Origin: Rhabdophis nuchalis | Taxonomy: Eukaryota > Chordata > Lepidosauria > Squamata > Natricidae | DNA length: 64,000 bases | NCBI GenBank assembly: GCA_039707465.1 | Contig: CM077643.1 | Span: forward strand, 334,148,919-334,212,918 | Direction: 5' to 3' | Part shown: in pieces, positions 20,651-31,814 of the stretch | How positions within the stretch are numbered: the stretch's first letter is position 1 | How the letters are laid out: each line of letters begins with the position of its first letter | Program-made: the position numbers and the translations under genes | Notes under the pieces: generated by a model | Told to the model about the DNA's origin: nothing | The model's input: the letters and a program-made list of their open reading frames with translations, nothing else | Database searches by the model: none

Positions 20651-21843
20651 CATCCAGATTTTTGTTCACTCAGATTTTGAAAACTTGGGTTTAGGATGTC
20701 TATTTTCCCTCTCTTCATTCCTCCACAAAGAGGAAGGAGGAGGAGAGCATGAAGAGAAAGAAAACAGGCAGAAAAGATTGCTATGAAAGTTGCTAGGGCC
20801 TCTGAAGTCTTCACTTCTGGTGACTGCTGGTGTTGCTGCTACTGCAGGTGCTGTCACCACTGAGCTAACAGCCATTTTGAGAACACTGGAAAGGCCATGG
20901 TGGTGATGGCAGGCCTCCTTCATTCATTCCATCCTTTCTTTCTCCCTGCTTTTCCACTTTGACTTCTTCTGAGGTCCTTTGCTTCAGCTGCCATGTCTGG
21001 GCTGCAAAATCTGGATGAACATTAGACATAGCAACAAACATATTTTATTGCTTTAATAGAATTATGAGGGGAAAAACAAAACAAACATAGATATTGACAA
21101 GAGAATGGAAAAAACAACAACTGTAATAATTGTTACCATAACTATACATATATAAATGTTAACCCAACTCATTTTTGAATAACAAATTGAACCTACAATG
21201 AATCTCATTTTCCAACATAGTCTGGGCTTCCTTAGTGGTGATGAAGACCTAGGTTTAAGACTGAGAGTGTGTACATTTTTTTCAAGCTAAGATTTGGAAA
21301 AGAAGTGGCTCTCAAAATGCATAATAACCTTTTAAAAAATATATTATATTATATTATTTTGTGCAACTTCTCAAAAGTTTTAAAATTCATAGCAGTTATT
21401 TATTGATCAGTAGCTGATATAAGGTAACACTCCCATTTTGGCTCTAATCTTCCAGAAAAAAAAAAGATGATTAAAAAAAATATTCCAGAAAAATATATGG
21501 AAAAAATAAGACATAGGTATTCACCAATGTTTAAATAAATACTATTTCAAAGGAGACATGAATCCAATTTTTATTTTCATTTCTTTTTCAAGAACATCAA
21601 AATCTAGATAACTGCCTTCACTGCAGGAAATACAGTGGGATGCCAGCTTTAAAGGACTTCTCAGGATTTCAAAGTAGATGCCAAATAATAAATAACAGCA
21701 AAGAGATGTAAAAAAAAACAAATCCCTGTTTGCTCTGTCTAGAGATTGTCTGAGTTTCTGCAGCCCTACTTGATATAGTTGTAGCATACCCAATACAATC
21801 ACTTTTTTTGTTATTTGAAGGGGAAATGAATGGGTAACAAGGG
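20651..21843. other. Unique intergenic DNA
   Basis: No gene recognised. The short minus-strand frames near 20.7-21.9 kb show no domain. Confidence 0.4.
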
Positions 21844-21992
21844 AAATAGGGCAGGGGTGGGTTCCAGCAGTCACTACTGCTGGTTCGCTCATGGGCGTGC
21901 TTCGTGCGCGTGCTTTATGCTCGCTGTGCACATGTGCACAGTGCAATAAAAATCATTCTGTGCATGTGCAGAAGCAAAATACAAGATAGCAG

Positions 21993-22201
21993 TGTAGAGT
22001 CCTGACGTCTCTTTAAATTCCCCAGCAACAGCCAGTCGCGTCTGATTGGCTAAGACGCGGCTGGCTGAGGCCGGGAGCGCTGAGAGCACTGATTGGTTCC
22101 CTGCCTGACAGCTCGAGTATAAATAGCTGTCAGGCAGGGAATTCTCTCTCGGATTTTCTGTACATAGTTCTGCTTTGGACTCTCTTTCCGGCCACTTTAC
22201 A
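21993..22201 (+). mobile_element. Possible short solo LTR
   Basis: Begins TGTAGAG, ends TTTACA, and is bounded by a 4-bp GCAG repeat (21989-21992, 22202-22205), as expected for a solo LTR of a Gypsy- or ERV-type element. It has two CCAAT-type boxes (ATTGG at 22045 and near 22092) and a TATA box (22118-22124), but I see no polyadenylation signal, and it is short. A captured promoter fragment is the main alternative. No retroviral coding sequence is present. Confidence 0.5.
22030..22141 (+). promoter_or_regulatory. Promoter with CCAAT and TATA boxes in hairpin loops
   Basis: Hairpin 1: 14-bp arms 22030-22043 and 22053-22066 (one G-T pair); its 9-base loop is GATTGGCTA, an inverted CCAAT box. 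Hairpin 2: perfect 17-bp arms 22097-22113 and 22125-22141; its 11-base loop CGAGTATAAAT holds the TATA box. A rightward start about 25-30 bp after the TATA box would fall near 22145-22155. Function is inferred from motifs only. Confidence 0.6.
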
Positions 22202-22427
22202 GCAGCACTCACGGGACCACCTGGAGAACCAGTTTGGGAGTGTGGCAGGCCCAGGCCGCCAAACCACTACCGGTTCGACTGAACCAGTCCAAACTGGTAG
22301 GAACCCACCACTGGAATGAGGAAATGAATGGGTGACAAGGAGCATCTTGGTGGGACCCTGTGACTTCCAAGTCAGAAGGCACTTGCTTCTTCTGTCTTCA
22401 GTATATTTAGATCACTGGTTCTCTTCC

Positions 22428-22552
22428 TCATTTCAGGTACTTTTTTCCATTTCTATAATTTTTTCAAATTTGTGGGTGTTTCTAATAGTGTGAAGGTTTC
22501 TATTATTTTAAAAGTAGTTAACGAGCAATTTCCAAAGTGATTAGAAAGTGAG
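22428..22552 (+). repeat. Unnamed dispersed repeat, copy 1
   Basis: Shares ordered blocks (CATT...TTTTCAAA, TTGTGGGTG, GTGAAGGTTTCTA, AGTAGTTAA, GCAATTTCC, GTGATTAGAA) with 54145-54390, where a SINE interrupts it. Found only by comparing the window with itself; class unknown. Confidence 0.55.
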
Positions 22553-22932
22553 GTTTGCAAACTTAGTGTTGTTTAAAAACCATGCTCATGATCAATATTT
22601 ATTTACCTGCTTATTTATTTGATTTCTATAGCTGCTCATCTCAACAAGTGACCAACATGTCTAATACCATTGTCCCCCAGTGCTTAAACATGTGGAAGAT
22701 TTCTCTCTTGCAGTCTTCTGACAAGCCGCAGCAGTTTGGAGCATATGTGGGTGATCTCCCATCCACTCCTTATTCAGAGAGGTTCCAAAGAAGTGTTCTG
22801 CTTACTAGTTCCTTGGTCTCTGCTGCTATTGTCTTTAGTTTGCCACAGCTCCCCACAGAAGGCCCATACCCATACATTTTTTAACAGTCTGCTAAAGAGT
22901 ATGCACCTAGTCTGCACAGTCCCTGTCTGGCA
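22553..22932. other. Unique intergenic DNA
   Basis: No gene or repeat recognised. Confidence 0.4.
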
Positions 22933-23409
22933 TCAATCCACACTGCATTTCCCAAAGTTTGCTTGGCTTATCTTGTATTTTGTATTTGTATTTATTAGTT
23001 TGTCAAACATGTACAAAATAGCAGGTATAAATATAAACATGAATGAAAAAAATGAATAAAAATAAATGGCGACATTAGGACGGGGACAGTAGGCAGGCTG
23101 GTGCGCTGATGCATGCCCCCTTTGCAGACCTCTTAGGAATGGGGTGAGGTCCACAGTAGGCAGTTTAAAGTTGAAGCTGTGATGGTTAGAGGATGTAAGA
23201 ACGGAGTCAGGTAGAGCATTGCAGGCATTGACCACTCTGTTGCTGGAGTCATATTTTCTGCAATTGAGTTTGGAACGGTTTACTTTGAGTTTGTATCGAT
23301 TGTTTGCCCGTGTATTATTGAGGTTGAAGCTGAAGAAGTTGTTGATGGGTATGACATTGTAGCAGACAATTTTGCAGTTATGGTGCAGTTCCAGATTGTC
23401 CAAGCCCAA
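22933..23409 (-). pseudogene. LINE ORF2 C-terminal remnant
   Basis: 158-codon frame: KIVCYNVIPINNFFSFNLNN, RYKLKVNRSKLNCRKYDSSN, ACNALPDSVLTSS and LPTVDLTPFLRGLQRGHASA. It aligns across its length with the plus-strand frame at 5244-5738 but extends beyond where that copy stops. The usual tryptophan in xAWNxLP is cysteine-altered here (ACNALP). No catalytic RT motifs; truncated upstream near 23520. Confidence 0.72.
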
Positions 23410-23520
23410 AATTTCAAGCCTGGTGGCATAGGGAATTCTATTGTGAGTAGAGGAGTGGAGTACTCTTCTCGTGAAGTACCTCTGGACTCGCTCAATCGTA
23501 TTAATGTCCGATATTCAGTG
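22965..23520 (-). mobile_element. Non-LTR retrotransposon 3' end (family of 5150-5830)
   Basis: Antisense copy including the 3' UTR (AGTTTGTCAAACATGTACAAAATAGCAGG block) and the coding end. Together with 5150-5830 it defines a second LINE family in the window with a conserved GGGACNGTAGGCAGGCTGGTGC-type 3' segment. Confidence 0.75.
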
Positions 23521-24390
23521 TGAATTCCTCTTTGATCAAAATTTGGCCAGACAACTTAATCAACCTCCCTGTAATTTATGACTTCATTCATGTTACCCCT
23601 CATATTGCATAAAAGAAAAAGTTAACATGATTTTCCCAACTGTTAGACATAGTTGTAGTCATCACCCACTTGATAAACAAGTCTTGCAGCCACTTCATAG
23701 GGAAATCATATTCACATTTTACAAATCCTCTACTTCTTCTAACAGCAAGAGCAGCATTACTATTTTTATACTATCTTTTCATCATTCTTTCCCTTGGAGT
23801 TAACATTTATAGTTTTTAATTTAGCTTCACATTTTAATGTATTATGGTACTAACACTATCTTTTCTATGCAGATTTCTGAAAGACTCCTTCCAGTATTCA
23901 CTCAATTCAGTTTCATCCCAAACTATTTCATTACACTTTTTTAAGTTCCATTTGCTCTATTAGAGACTCCTTGTGTAGTTCTTTTCACCCATTTCCAAAA
24001 CAGCTCTTTATTTCTGTCAAATTGGCCTGCATTTTTTCCTCTGTTAATCTTAACCATTCACAGCACTCTTGAAATACCTGAATGCATGTCACATAGAAGG
24101 CCAAGACCTGTTCTGTATCATCTCAGAAGAGAGGAAACAGAATGACGAGCGCATGTCACAGAAAGCCAAATTCCAGCTTTCTCATGAAAGAGCAGTTATC
24201 AGTGTAAACAATGGCCTAAAAAAGATGGGCTCCATTTCATTGGATGTCTTTAAGCAGAGGCAAAACATCCATCCGTCTGACAAGCTATGGCTGGATTTTT
24301 GCCTGAATGGGGATAGTAAAGTTAAATTCTGCTGTAGGTCTATAAAATGGAATGGTAAGTCAATGAATGCTGGAATATCAGATAACAAAC
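23521..24390. other. Intergenic DNA
   Basis: No recognised repeat. A 168-codon open frame begins at 24069 but shows no domain and runs into the MITE at 24399. Confidence 0.4.
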
Positions 24391-24398
24391 ATGAAGGT

Positions 24399-24542
24399 CA
24401 GTGGTGGGTTTCCATTTTGTTTCCTTCCAGTTTGCTCGTGCGTGTATGCACAACACTTCTGTGCAGAAGTATCTCTTGGAGCCTCCCACTGCCACCACTA
24501 CCGGTTCGCCAATCCAGGCCAACTGGGAGCAACCCACCTCTG
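24399..24542. mobile_element. Short hAT-type MITE copy (CAGTGGTGGGTTT)
   Basis: 144 bp with ends CAGTGGTGGGTTTCC and GCAACCCACCTCTG; duplication ATGAAGGT/ATGAAGGC (7 of 8). Retains the CACTACCGGTTCG core. Confidence 0.82.
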
Positions 24543-24650
24543 ATGAAGGCATGCATTAGCTCTTCTTTCCAGTAAAATACATATCAATATTTTGAAAGGG
24601 ATAGAATGCTGTCCATAAATAATAATTAATTAATGCATGCAATTTATATG

Positions 24651-25172
24651 AGTCATTGTGGTGCAGTGGTTATAATGCAGTATTGCTGGAAGCTACTTCT
24701 GCTCACTGCGGATTGCCAGCAGGTTGGCAGTTCAATTCTCACTGGCTCAAGGTTGACTTAGCCTTCCATCTTTCCAAAGTCGGTAAAACGAGGACCGAGA
24801 TTGTTGTGGGCAATATGTTAGCTCTGTAAACTGCTTAGAGAGGTGTGTAAAGCAGTGGTGGGATTCAAATTTTTTTACTACTGGCTCTGGGGGCATGGCT
24901 TGGTGGGCCTGGCATGACTTGGTCAGCGTGGCTTGGTCAGCATGGCAGGGGAAGGTTACTGCAAAATCCTCATTCCTTCCCGATCAGCTGAGACTCGGGA
25001 GGCAGAGAATAGATGGGGGTGGGGCCAGTCAGAGGTGATATTTACCGGTTCTCTGAATTACTCAAAATTTTCCCTACCGGTTCTCCCAAACTGGTCAGAA
25101 TGTGCTGAATACCACCTCTGGTGTAAAGCACTGTGAACTGGCATATAAGTCTAAGTGCTATTGCTATTGCTA
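24651..25172 (+). mobile_element. tRNA-derived SINE, split by a MITE
   Basis: The left part (24651-24852) has an A-box-like TGGTGCAGTGGTTA and B-box-like GCAGTTCAATTCTC, then the body GGCTCAAGGTTGACTTAGCC and CAATATGTTAGCTCTGTAAA. It resumes at 25121 with CACTGTGAACTGGCATATAAG and ends in a short (GCTATT)n tail. An antisense copy lies at 60852-61010. Confidence 0.85.
24853..25120. mobile_element. hAT-type MITE (CAGTGGTGGGATT family) inside a SINE
   Basis: 268 bp: CAGTGGTGGGATTC at left, ATACCACCTCTG at right, perfect 8-bp duplication GTGTAAAG made of SINE sequence. Close relative of 1932-2208. Confidence 0.92.
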
Positions 25173-25509
25173 GAACCCTTTGTCATATTCTTGTAATTTA
25201 AGTTGTAACTGTTTCTCCTTTAGGGAGAATCAGGATACTGATCAAGTTCTACATACATATGGCCAAGAACAAGGTGTGCATATTCACGTGCCACTTTTCC
25301 ATACTCAGATGTGGCTTTGGCTAATATGTTGTGGTTGGTTCACTTATGATGGTGAAATTGTGCACACAAACCAGCCATTTAGCTTCCTCAAAAAGTGATA
25401 AATGAACAAAGGAGAATAGGAGAATACTACATGTTCATTATTGACAAATACAACTCTCAACCATATATCTACTTCTTATGTGTGCAACAGTTCCCCATTA
25501 CTTCCCAAG

Positions 25510-25669
25510 AAGTGATGGGATTCACTTACCTTCCCTACTCGTTCGCAAATGTGAGCGCACACGCCCTGCAGTGCTCGCACATTACGTTTGGGGCAGGTGG
25601 GCAGAGTCTCCTGCAGCCGCTGCTACCAGTTCACCCGAACCAGAGAGAACCGGCTGAATACCACCTCTG
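25510..25669. mobile_element. hAT-type MITE copy, diverged left end
   Basis: Left AAGTGATGGGATTCAC, right GAATACCACCTCTG; duplication TTCCCAAG/CTCCCAAG (7 of 8). Same broad family as 1932 and 24853, with a shorter interior. Confidence 0.75.
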
Positions 25670-25677
25670 CTCCCAAG

Positions 25678-26377
25678 GTAATTTATTTTTCACCTGTAAA
25701 GCAAATTTTGGGAATATCACCTAACTTGGTGAGATTATACTAAAAAATTATTGGACCCTTTTCTTCTTGCTGCAACTCATGATAATGTTTAAGGCACTTC
25801 AGTTTCTCTAGTCTGTTGGAGTCTGGAGCATGTCTTTGACAAGAAAATTATTTAGAAACTCATCCAAATGGAACTCATGGAATTTCCTGTTACTTTTATA
25901 AGTTTTCTCATCTTGGGCATAAAAATATTGTATTTTAAGGTAAATGGCTTTGGTCTTCATAAGGGCTTGAAGGTAAATGAAAACTTTCTTCTCATTCAAC
26001 CATTAGCAAAAAATAATTAAAAAAACAAGCAGTGGAATAACTTGAAATGGAAAGGAGGAAGTGACTAATGTTTTGTGGTTGTTTTGTTTTAGAATTTGAC
26101 TCAGTAATTCACTCATCTGATACTAATAACAGTTTCAAAAGGCAAACAAATTGAAGTTGAATTTAGACAAACAGAGGTGTGTCTAGTCAGTCAAAAGACT
26201 AATAAGAAAATAGAGATTTTTAACTGCCTGGCCTGGGGTTACTCTCCTCTCCAAAAAGTAGATAATATAGATGTAATTCTAGATTTAGCTTTGAAATTGG
26301 ATATCACATTTTTGCACTGGCCAGGTATCCATAAAATTCAACCAATGTTTGGAGGCAGGAGGCCATATCTAAATCGG
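25678..26377. other. Unique intergenic DNA
   Basis: No gene or repeat recognised. Confidence 0.4.
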
Positions 26378-26440
26378 TGTTTTTCAACTTTGACAACTTT
26401 TAAGATGTGTGGATTTCAACTCCCAGAATTCTCCAGCCAT
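26378..26440 (+). mobile_element. Single-arm MITE fragment
   Basis: Contains GTGGATTTCAACTCCCAGAA and TTCTCCAGCCA, the arm of the CAGGGGTCTCC palindromic family or a close relative; the second arm is missing. Confidence 0.6.
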
Positions 26441-26689
26441 CCTTCACTTCTAAGAATTCAAGCCCCTATATCTTAAATTCTTCAACTGGTCCAGAACTGG
26501 GTGGTAAAGCTATTTGAACAGGACCATTTATAGGAATCATGTGAACCTTTTATTATAGGACCTGCACTGGGTCATACACTGGCACAATTCAAAATATAGG
26601 TTACAGCTTTGAAAATCCTATTAACCTGAAACCAAGTTCCTTGAAATATCACATTTTGTTATAGAAATCTACAAAGGGGACATGGTGGT

Positions 26690-26960
26690 CTGCACTCCGG
26701 TGGTTGGAGCCTGCTTCTCGGCCCACCCAGCAGTTTTATTGCGAGTAGTTAAATGGGTACCACTTTGGTGGGAAAAACTAGCTGAATTTGTGTGTGCAGA
26801 GAGTGGAAGCTAGAGCTGGACCTGGCTATGAGGCTATGCAACATGAGACAAGGTGAGGTGAAACCAAGAGGAACCTGGAAGAGCCAATGATCCAAGCACT
26901 GCTCATCAGATGGCATAATCTCATTTGCCCCCTATGGTGCATCAAGGGTAGGCACACAAG
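26690..26960 (+). repeat. Possible SINE-like repeat
   Basis: The phrase GCGAGTAGTTAAATGGGTAC with ACTTTGGTGGGAA looks like a known squamate interspersed element by memory, but neither boundaries nor a tRNA head are certain. Confidence 0.3.
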
Positions 26961-28600
26961 CACTGAACAGAATGAAGTAGCAATTTAGGCTGTCAGGACT
27001 GCATTGTGTCTAGCATTTGCAGATTATCCAGATATTGCTAAATAAAAATCTACCTGGATTTTCAGTTCTGTTATAGGAATGAGCTGGTTTTTGTTAGACA
27101 AAATATATTCAACACGAAGGAATGGACGATAGCTATGAACCCCCAATTTTTTCTGTTGCATGGATTGGCAATAAACGGATTATAGTTATTTTAGAAACTG
27201 TGCCAACACAGGGTGGCACATTGGTTAAATGGCATTCTTGGCTCCCCGTTTTCAGTGTTTTGGGGTTGCTGAAGTTAAGACAATCATTGATTCTTTTCAA
27301 ACTTTTTTGAGGGATTGAGGAATGGAAATTTTGCGTGGAACTGCCCATATTTCTTTTACAAACGTGGAATCAAATCAGCCATCAAACATTTAATTCCTTA
27401 ACCAAACTCAGGAAGGAAAAAGGATTCTTATTTTTCCATTTTGAATAGCAAGGATATAGAGATTTAATTCTAAGAAGACCCTCAAGAATTTGGAATTGAA
27501 ATGAAACCAAGGCTACATTTTTCTGGATTTCTTGTTAACAAACTCCATGGGAATTAGTTTTGGATAGGCATATAAATATGATGTTGAATGTTGAAGAACA
27601 GAGGGATAACCACAGTTAGAAGAGATACATTGAAATCCAGGAGACTAAAGTCATCACTTTACTTCATTTTAACTTATATTTGGAACAGAGGTATTTGGTA
27701 ACTATACATTTTGTACAATCAAAAGTATATAAGACATATCCTCACAGTCTTTGTCACGAGGAAAAAAATCCAAGCAAAAGAGCAAAGTTCTTTATTATCC
27801 ACAGCACTTAAAGCAGAGCATATTGAAATGAATCTCAAGACATCAAAGTGTCAACAAAACCAAGACTACTGACTTTCAAATACTTGCCTGTTACATTTAT
27901 CTCATTGTGGTTTCCGTGAGTGATATTTTCAGAACTTGAAAGCTCCATTTACTCAGCCCTGTTGAGTCTAAGCAAATCACATTAATTAACATTTGCATTC
28001 TCTCATCTTGAATCTCTTGCTTCAGTGACATCATAGCTTAGGCTCAAAGTTCAGCATCAACCACATTTAAGAGAATGCCTGACATTTGCAGTTCCAGGCC
28101 CCAAACATGAGCAGTTTTGTGGCTAATTAAAAAAATGCATATTATATCATTTATGAGTAATACTTGAGGATTAATGCAAAACCTTTTTACTCATAGCTTT
28201 CTGCTAAAATATGAATTCCTGTTGTGGTATATTACTACAAAGAGTGTTGACAAAGATAGGCAATCTTGGGCTACAGGAAATCCTGAGTAAAAGCATTGTC
28301 TGAACTCAGTGGAATTTGCTCCCGGTTAATAATGAAGATTCATAGCTGTCTATTCCTAACCATTCTGATGCCAAAGTGTATGTTGTGACATCACAATCAA
28401 GCTCTGCCTTTGGTAATTGTATTATGACACATGTTTTGTCAAATTCCCTTCCCTCTGCCCTGAATAGCTATACAAGGATTGATTATCAAGTTATTTTCTG
28501 TCTCTAACTTGGAAAGCAAATGACCTAGGAACCTATTTTTCTAAAAGGGCGATGTCATCAGGATACTTCAGTATATGCACAGACATTGTTCACTTCATGA
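26961..28600. other. Unique intergenic DNA
   Basis: About 1.6 kb with no recognised gene, exon or repeat. Confidence 0.4.
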
Positions 28601-28607
28601 AGTAGAG

Positions 28608-28735
28608 CCAAGGTGTCAAAGTGGCAGCCTATGGGCCGGATGCATCATGCACAAGCCACGCCCATCCCATGAACGGGAAAAATGTCGTGAAAAGTCACGT
28701 CATGGCAACATGACTCCGCAAGTTTGACACCCGTG
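28608..28735. mobile_element. hAT-type MITE (GGTGTCAAA family)
   Basis: Left CCAAGGTGTCAAAG, right CAAGTTTGACACCCGTG; flanks AAGTAGAG/AAGTAATA agree at 5 of 8. Interior GGGCCGGATGCATCATGC matches 53374-53508 and 44750-44889. Confidence 0.72.
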
Positions 28736-28901
28736 AAGTAATAAAGTACTTTAGAATTTTTTAAAAATCCTTAGAGAAGGACATTTTATTCTTATTTTAC
28801 TGATCAGTTTGGAAGACATGTGTCAAGCCCTACTAGGTAGACTGGTACAGAAAATCAGCTCCACAGGAATGTCTTGGGGATTCTTAATCATCCAAGTCAT
28901 A

Positions 28902-29084
28902 GTTGTCCCAAATGTGCTTTTTCAAGAGGCAATTGGACTTTCTTTGTTTTTGCTTGAAGACCTTTCACTCTTCATCCAAGAAGCTTCTACAGTTCAGAAC
29001 TGAAGAAGCTTCTTGGATGAAAATGTCTTCACACAAAAACCAAGGGACCCCAGTTGCCTTTTGAAAAAGTATCTTTGGGACAAC
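28902..29084. repeat. Large imperfect inverted repeat, possibly Penelope-related
   Basis: Arms 28902-28990 and 29002-29084 are imperfect reverse complements (GTTGTCCCAAA ... GGCAACTGG ... TTCATCCAAGAAGCTTCT) around a short centre with AGTTCAGAACT. The AAGAAGCTTCTTGGATGA and GTCTTCA blocks recall terminal regions of Penelope-like elements. That assignment is from memory. Confidence 0.5.
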
Positions 29085-29289
29085 TCCGCAGGAAGGCAAA
29101 AGCTACTTTTATTGAGATTGGCTACAATAACAGAATCTTGCAAGTCTGATTGTGTTGTTAATGTCTCCTTTTTTAGTAGCACCCGAAAGGTTCCTTTTCA
29201 TTGCTTCGTATTCTTTATTCTCATATGTGCACCCTATTGAAAGTGATTGAATGAGAATAAAAAGAGAGAAACCCAAAGTTATACTATAG

Positions 29290-30039
29290 TCGGAGTTTAT
29301 AGACTCCTTTGGATTGGCAGAAGGTATGGGTAAGCTCTTTGTGTGTCAGTTGATTAAACTTTTAAAAAGGCATGTTGTAGTGACAACGGGATATTCAAAT
29401 ACCCTGACATCTGTTGGAAATCGGATTCTGCCAAGTTGAATTGCCAACAAATTCCTTTCCTCTCTTGCTGACAGCGTCATTTGTCAAGAAGGAATATTGG
29501 GATCTGCTACCCTGGACCCATTCCTTACCTATAGAGAGAACTTGGCTGAAGAAATGAACGTGAATGGAATCTTGGAGGAAGTGACCATATAATCCTTGAG
29601 TTCATGGTATCAAGGGGAAGAGGAACAGAGAAAAGTCAAGCTTGTAGAATGAATTTCAGAAGAGTAGATTTTGATGAAGTCAGATTCACACAGGGCTTTT
29701 TAAAATGCTAGGAAAAAAGGGGAACGTGTATAGGAAATGGAAAGAGGAATATATGTCCAATAAAGGATGCAAGGCGGTTGCCAGAAACTTTATGGATTAT
29801 GGCAGAAAGGCAAAAGCTCAGAATGAGCTGAGCCTTGCAAACATTCCCCAGAAAGAAAAAAGATGGATTGATTAATAGGTGATAGTGAGAAGGCAGAATG
29901 TCTTAATTTGTATTTTAGATCTTTCTTCTTTGTGAAAGGAAACAAAGCCCTAGCTGATCATCATCGTATCAATGTTGGAAGGAGGGAACTTTGGTTCAGG
30001 AGAGACAAATGAAGAGTAAAACAACACTTAGCTAAGTTA
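29290..30039 (+). mobile_element. Old CR1 LINE, 5' part (endonuclease-RT linker)
   Basis: Degenerate sense-strand CR1 ORF2. Recognisable pieces: GYSNTLTSVGN, FLSSLADSVICQEGILGS followed by ATLDPFLTYREN, and GDSEKAECLNLYFRSFF. Several stops are present. It is interrupted at about 30039 by a younger element and resumes at 33315. Confidence 0.8.
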
Positions 30040-30098
30040 ATGGTTCCGCTAAGAGGGGGGATGGTTCCGCTAAGAGGGGGGATACAGGGGTCGTTTCC

Positions 30099-31814
30099 AT
30101 GGAGGGCCTACCCATTGAGAGGGTGGCAGGGAGAGGCAGATCCGATGGGAGACAAGTTCTATCCTCCCGGTTGGGGGCACGAGGCCGATGGCTACAAACG
30201 GTCAAGTGCCACAACCCCCGCAGGCTAGGTGGTCAGGGAGTACAGAGCCAGGGCCTACGGCTGATGTTCTGCAATGCCAGGTCCGTGGTCAACAAAGCCC
30301 CCCTCATCCATGACCTCGTGTCAGAGGGGGAGCCGGACCTGGTAGGAATTGCGGAGACCTGGTTGGGCCACGAGGGAGGACTCCCCCTCGTTGAAATGTG
30401 CCCACCAGGTTACCGCGCTTTTCATCAGCCTCGGGCCCTAGGCAGGGGTGGTGGGGTAGCGGTTATTATTAGGGAAGGTCTAGAGCCGAGAGAGACCATT
30501 GTGCCACAGACTACCGGTTGTGAGTCCCTCTGCGTGAAGTGGGGCCTAGGGAGGCAGTTGGGCTTGCTAGTTGTATACCTGGCCCCCCGCTATGTAACAG
30601 CAGCCCTGCCCGAGCTCCTCGAGGTGATCGCTACGATGGCAGTTGAGACCCCCAGACTTTTAGTCATGGGGGACTTTAATCTGCCATCGGCGGGCGAATC
30701 ATCCGGGGTAGCTCGGGAGTTCATGGCTTCCATGACGGCCATGGACCTGACCCAACTAATTCAAGGCCCCACTCACGAGGGTGGACATACACCGGATCTC
30801 ATCTTTGTCTCAGGCCAATGGAAGAGTGATCTGGGTATAGGGAATATAGTCATCACGCCCTTGTCATGGACAGACCACTCACTTCTCCGGCTCAACTTTC
30901 CAACCGCTGCCCCTCACCGCGGGGAGGCGGAACCTGAGTCACCTATTTGGTTCCGCCCCAGGCGCCTGATGGACCCTGATGGGTTCCAGACGGCGCTTGG
31001 GGCACTTCCTGTACCCCTGACCCGCGCCCCGATGGAGGACCTCGTGGCCGCATGGAATATTGCGACCACGGGAGCCTTGGATCGGGTCGCGCCCTTGCGG
31101 CCTCTCTTGTGGCGGCGAGCCACCCTGGCTCCTTGGTTTACCGAGGAGCTGAGGGTGATGAAACGCCACAAGAGATGCCTAGAGAGAAGATGGAGGGCTA
31201 CCCATTCTGAATCTGACCGGACACAGGTAAGAGCCCATTTACGGACTTACATTGTGGCGCTGAGAGTGGCCAAACGTCATCATTGTGCCACTCTCATAGC
31301 ATCCGCAGAAAACCGCCCTGCCGCCCTGTTTAGGGTGACCCGCTCCCTCCTTCAACAGAGGGTGCGGGAAGCCCTGCTACAGGGTAGAGCAGAGGAATTT
31401 GTGACTTTTCTGCAGGAGAAAATCGCTCAGATACAGAATGAGTTAGCCTCCATTGATGGCCCAGTGGGATGCCACGAGACAGATCTTGTTTGGGAGGAGT
31501 TTGACTCTGTTACTTCCGAGGATATGGACAGGTTACGTGGGCGACTGCGAGCCACCACATGTTTATTGGACCCGTGTCCCTCCTGGCTTGTACTGGCATC
31601 CTGGGAGGTGACACGAGGCTGGCTCCAAGAGGTTGTCAACGCATCCTTAAGTGAGGGTGCCTTACCTGCTTCCCTAAAAGAGGCCATGGTGAGGCCCTCT
31701 TTGGATCCAGCTTTATTAACCAACTATCGTCCAGTCTCCAACCTTCCCTTTTTGGCGAAGGTTGTTGGGTGGCACAACAGTTTCCCCGTCACCTGGAGGA
31801 AGTTGATTATCTAG
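30099..31814 (+). pseudogene. CR1/L3 ORF2 N-terminal half: AP-endonuclease and linker
   Basis: 571 codons. The endonuclease domain spans about residues 54-270: NARSV (59-63), AETW with the metal-binding Glu86, MGDFN (190-194), DLIF (233-236) and TDHS with catalytic His260. This domain nicks target DNA to prime reverse transcription. A linker follows (about 270-540), then the RT entry motif NYRPVSN (542-548). Just after this, sequence present in the 37067-37939 homologue is missing, which shifts the frame and ends it at 31814. The true start may be upstream, since the first ATG lies close to the 5' repeats. All key endonuclease residues are intact. Confidence 0.88.

Larger units (their letters stand above)
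21852..22313. mobile_element. hAT-type MITE (CAGGGGTGGGTT family) with an LTR-like insert
   Basis: Left end CAGGGGTGGGTTCCAGCAG, right end GTAGGAACCCACCACTG; flanks AAATAGGG/GAATGAGG agree at 5 of 8. Compared with 14117-14359 (AAGATGGTGCTG then GGAGAACCAGTTTGGG), this copy has an extra 209 bp at 21993-22201 bounded by GCAG repeats. Confidence 0.78.

Noticed and set aside
24069..24575. 168-codon open frame
   Set aside because: No recognisable domain or splice context, and its end lies in a MITE; likely chance.
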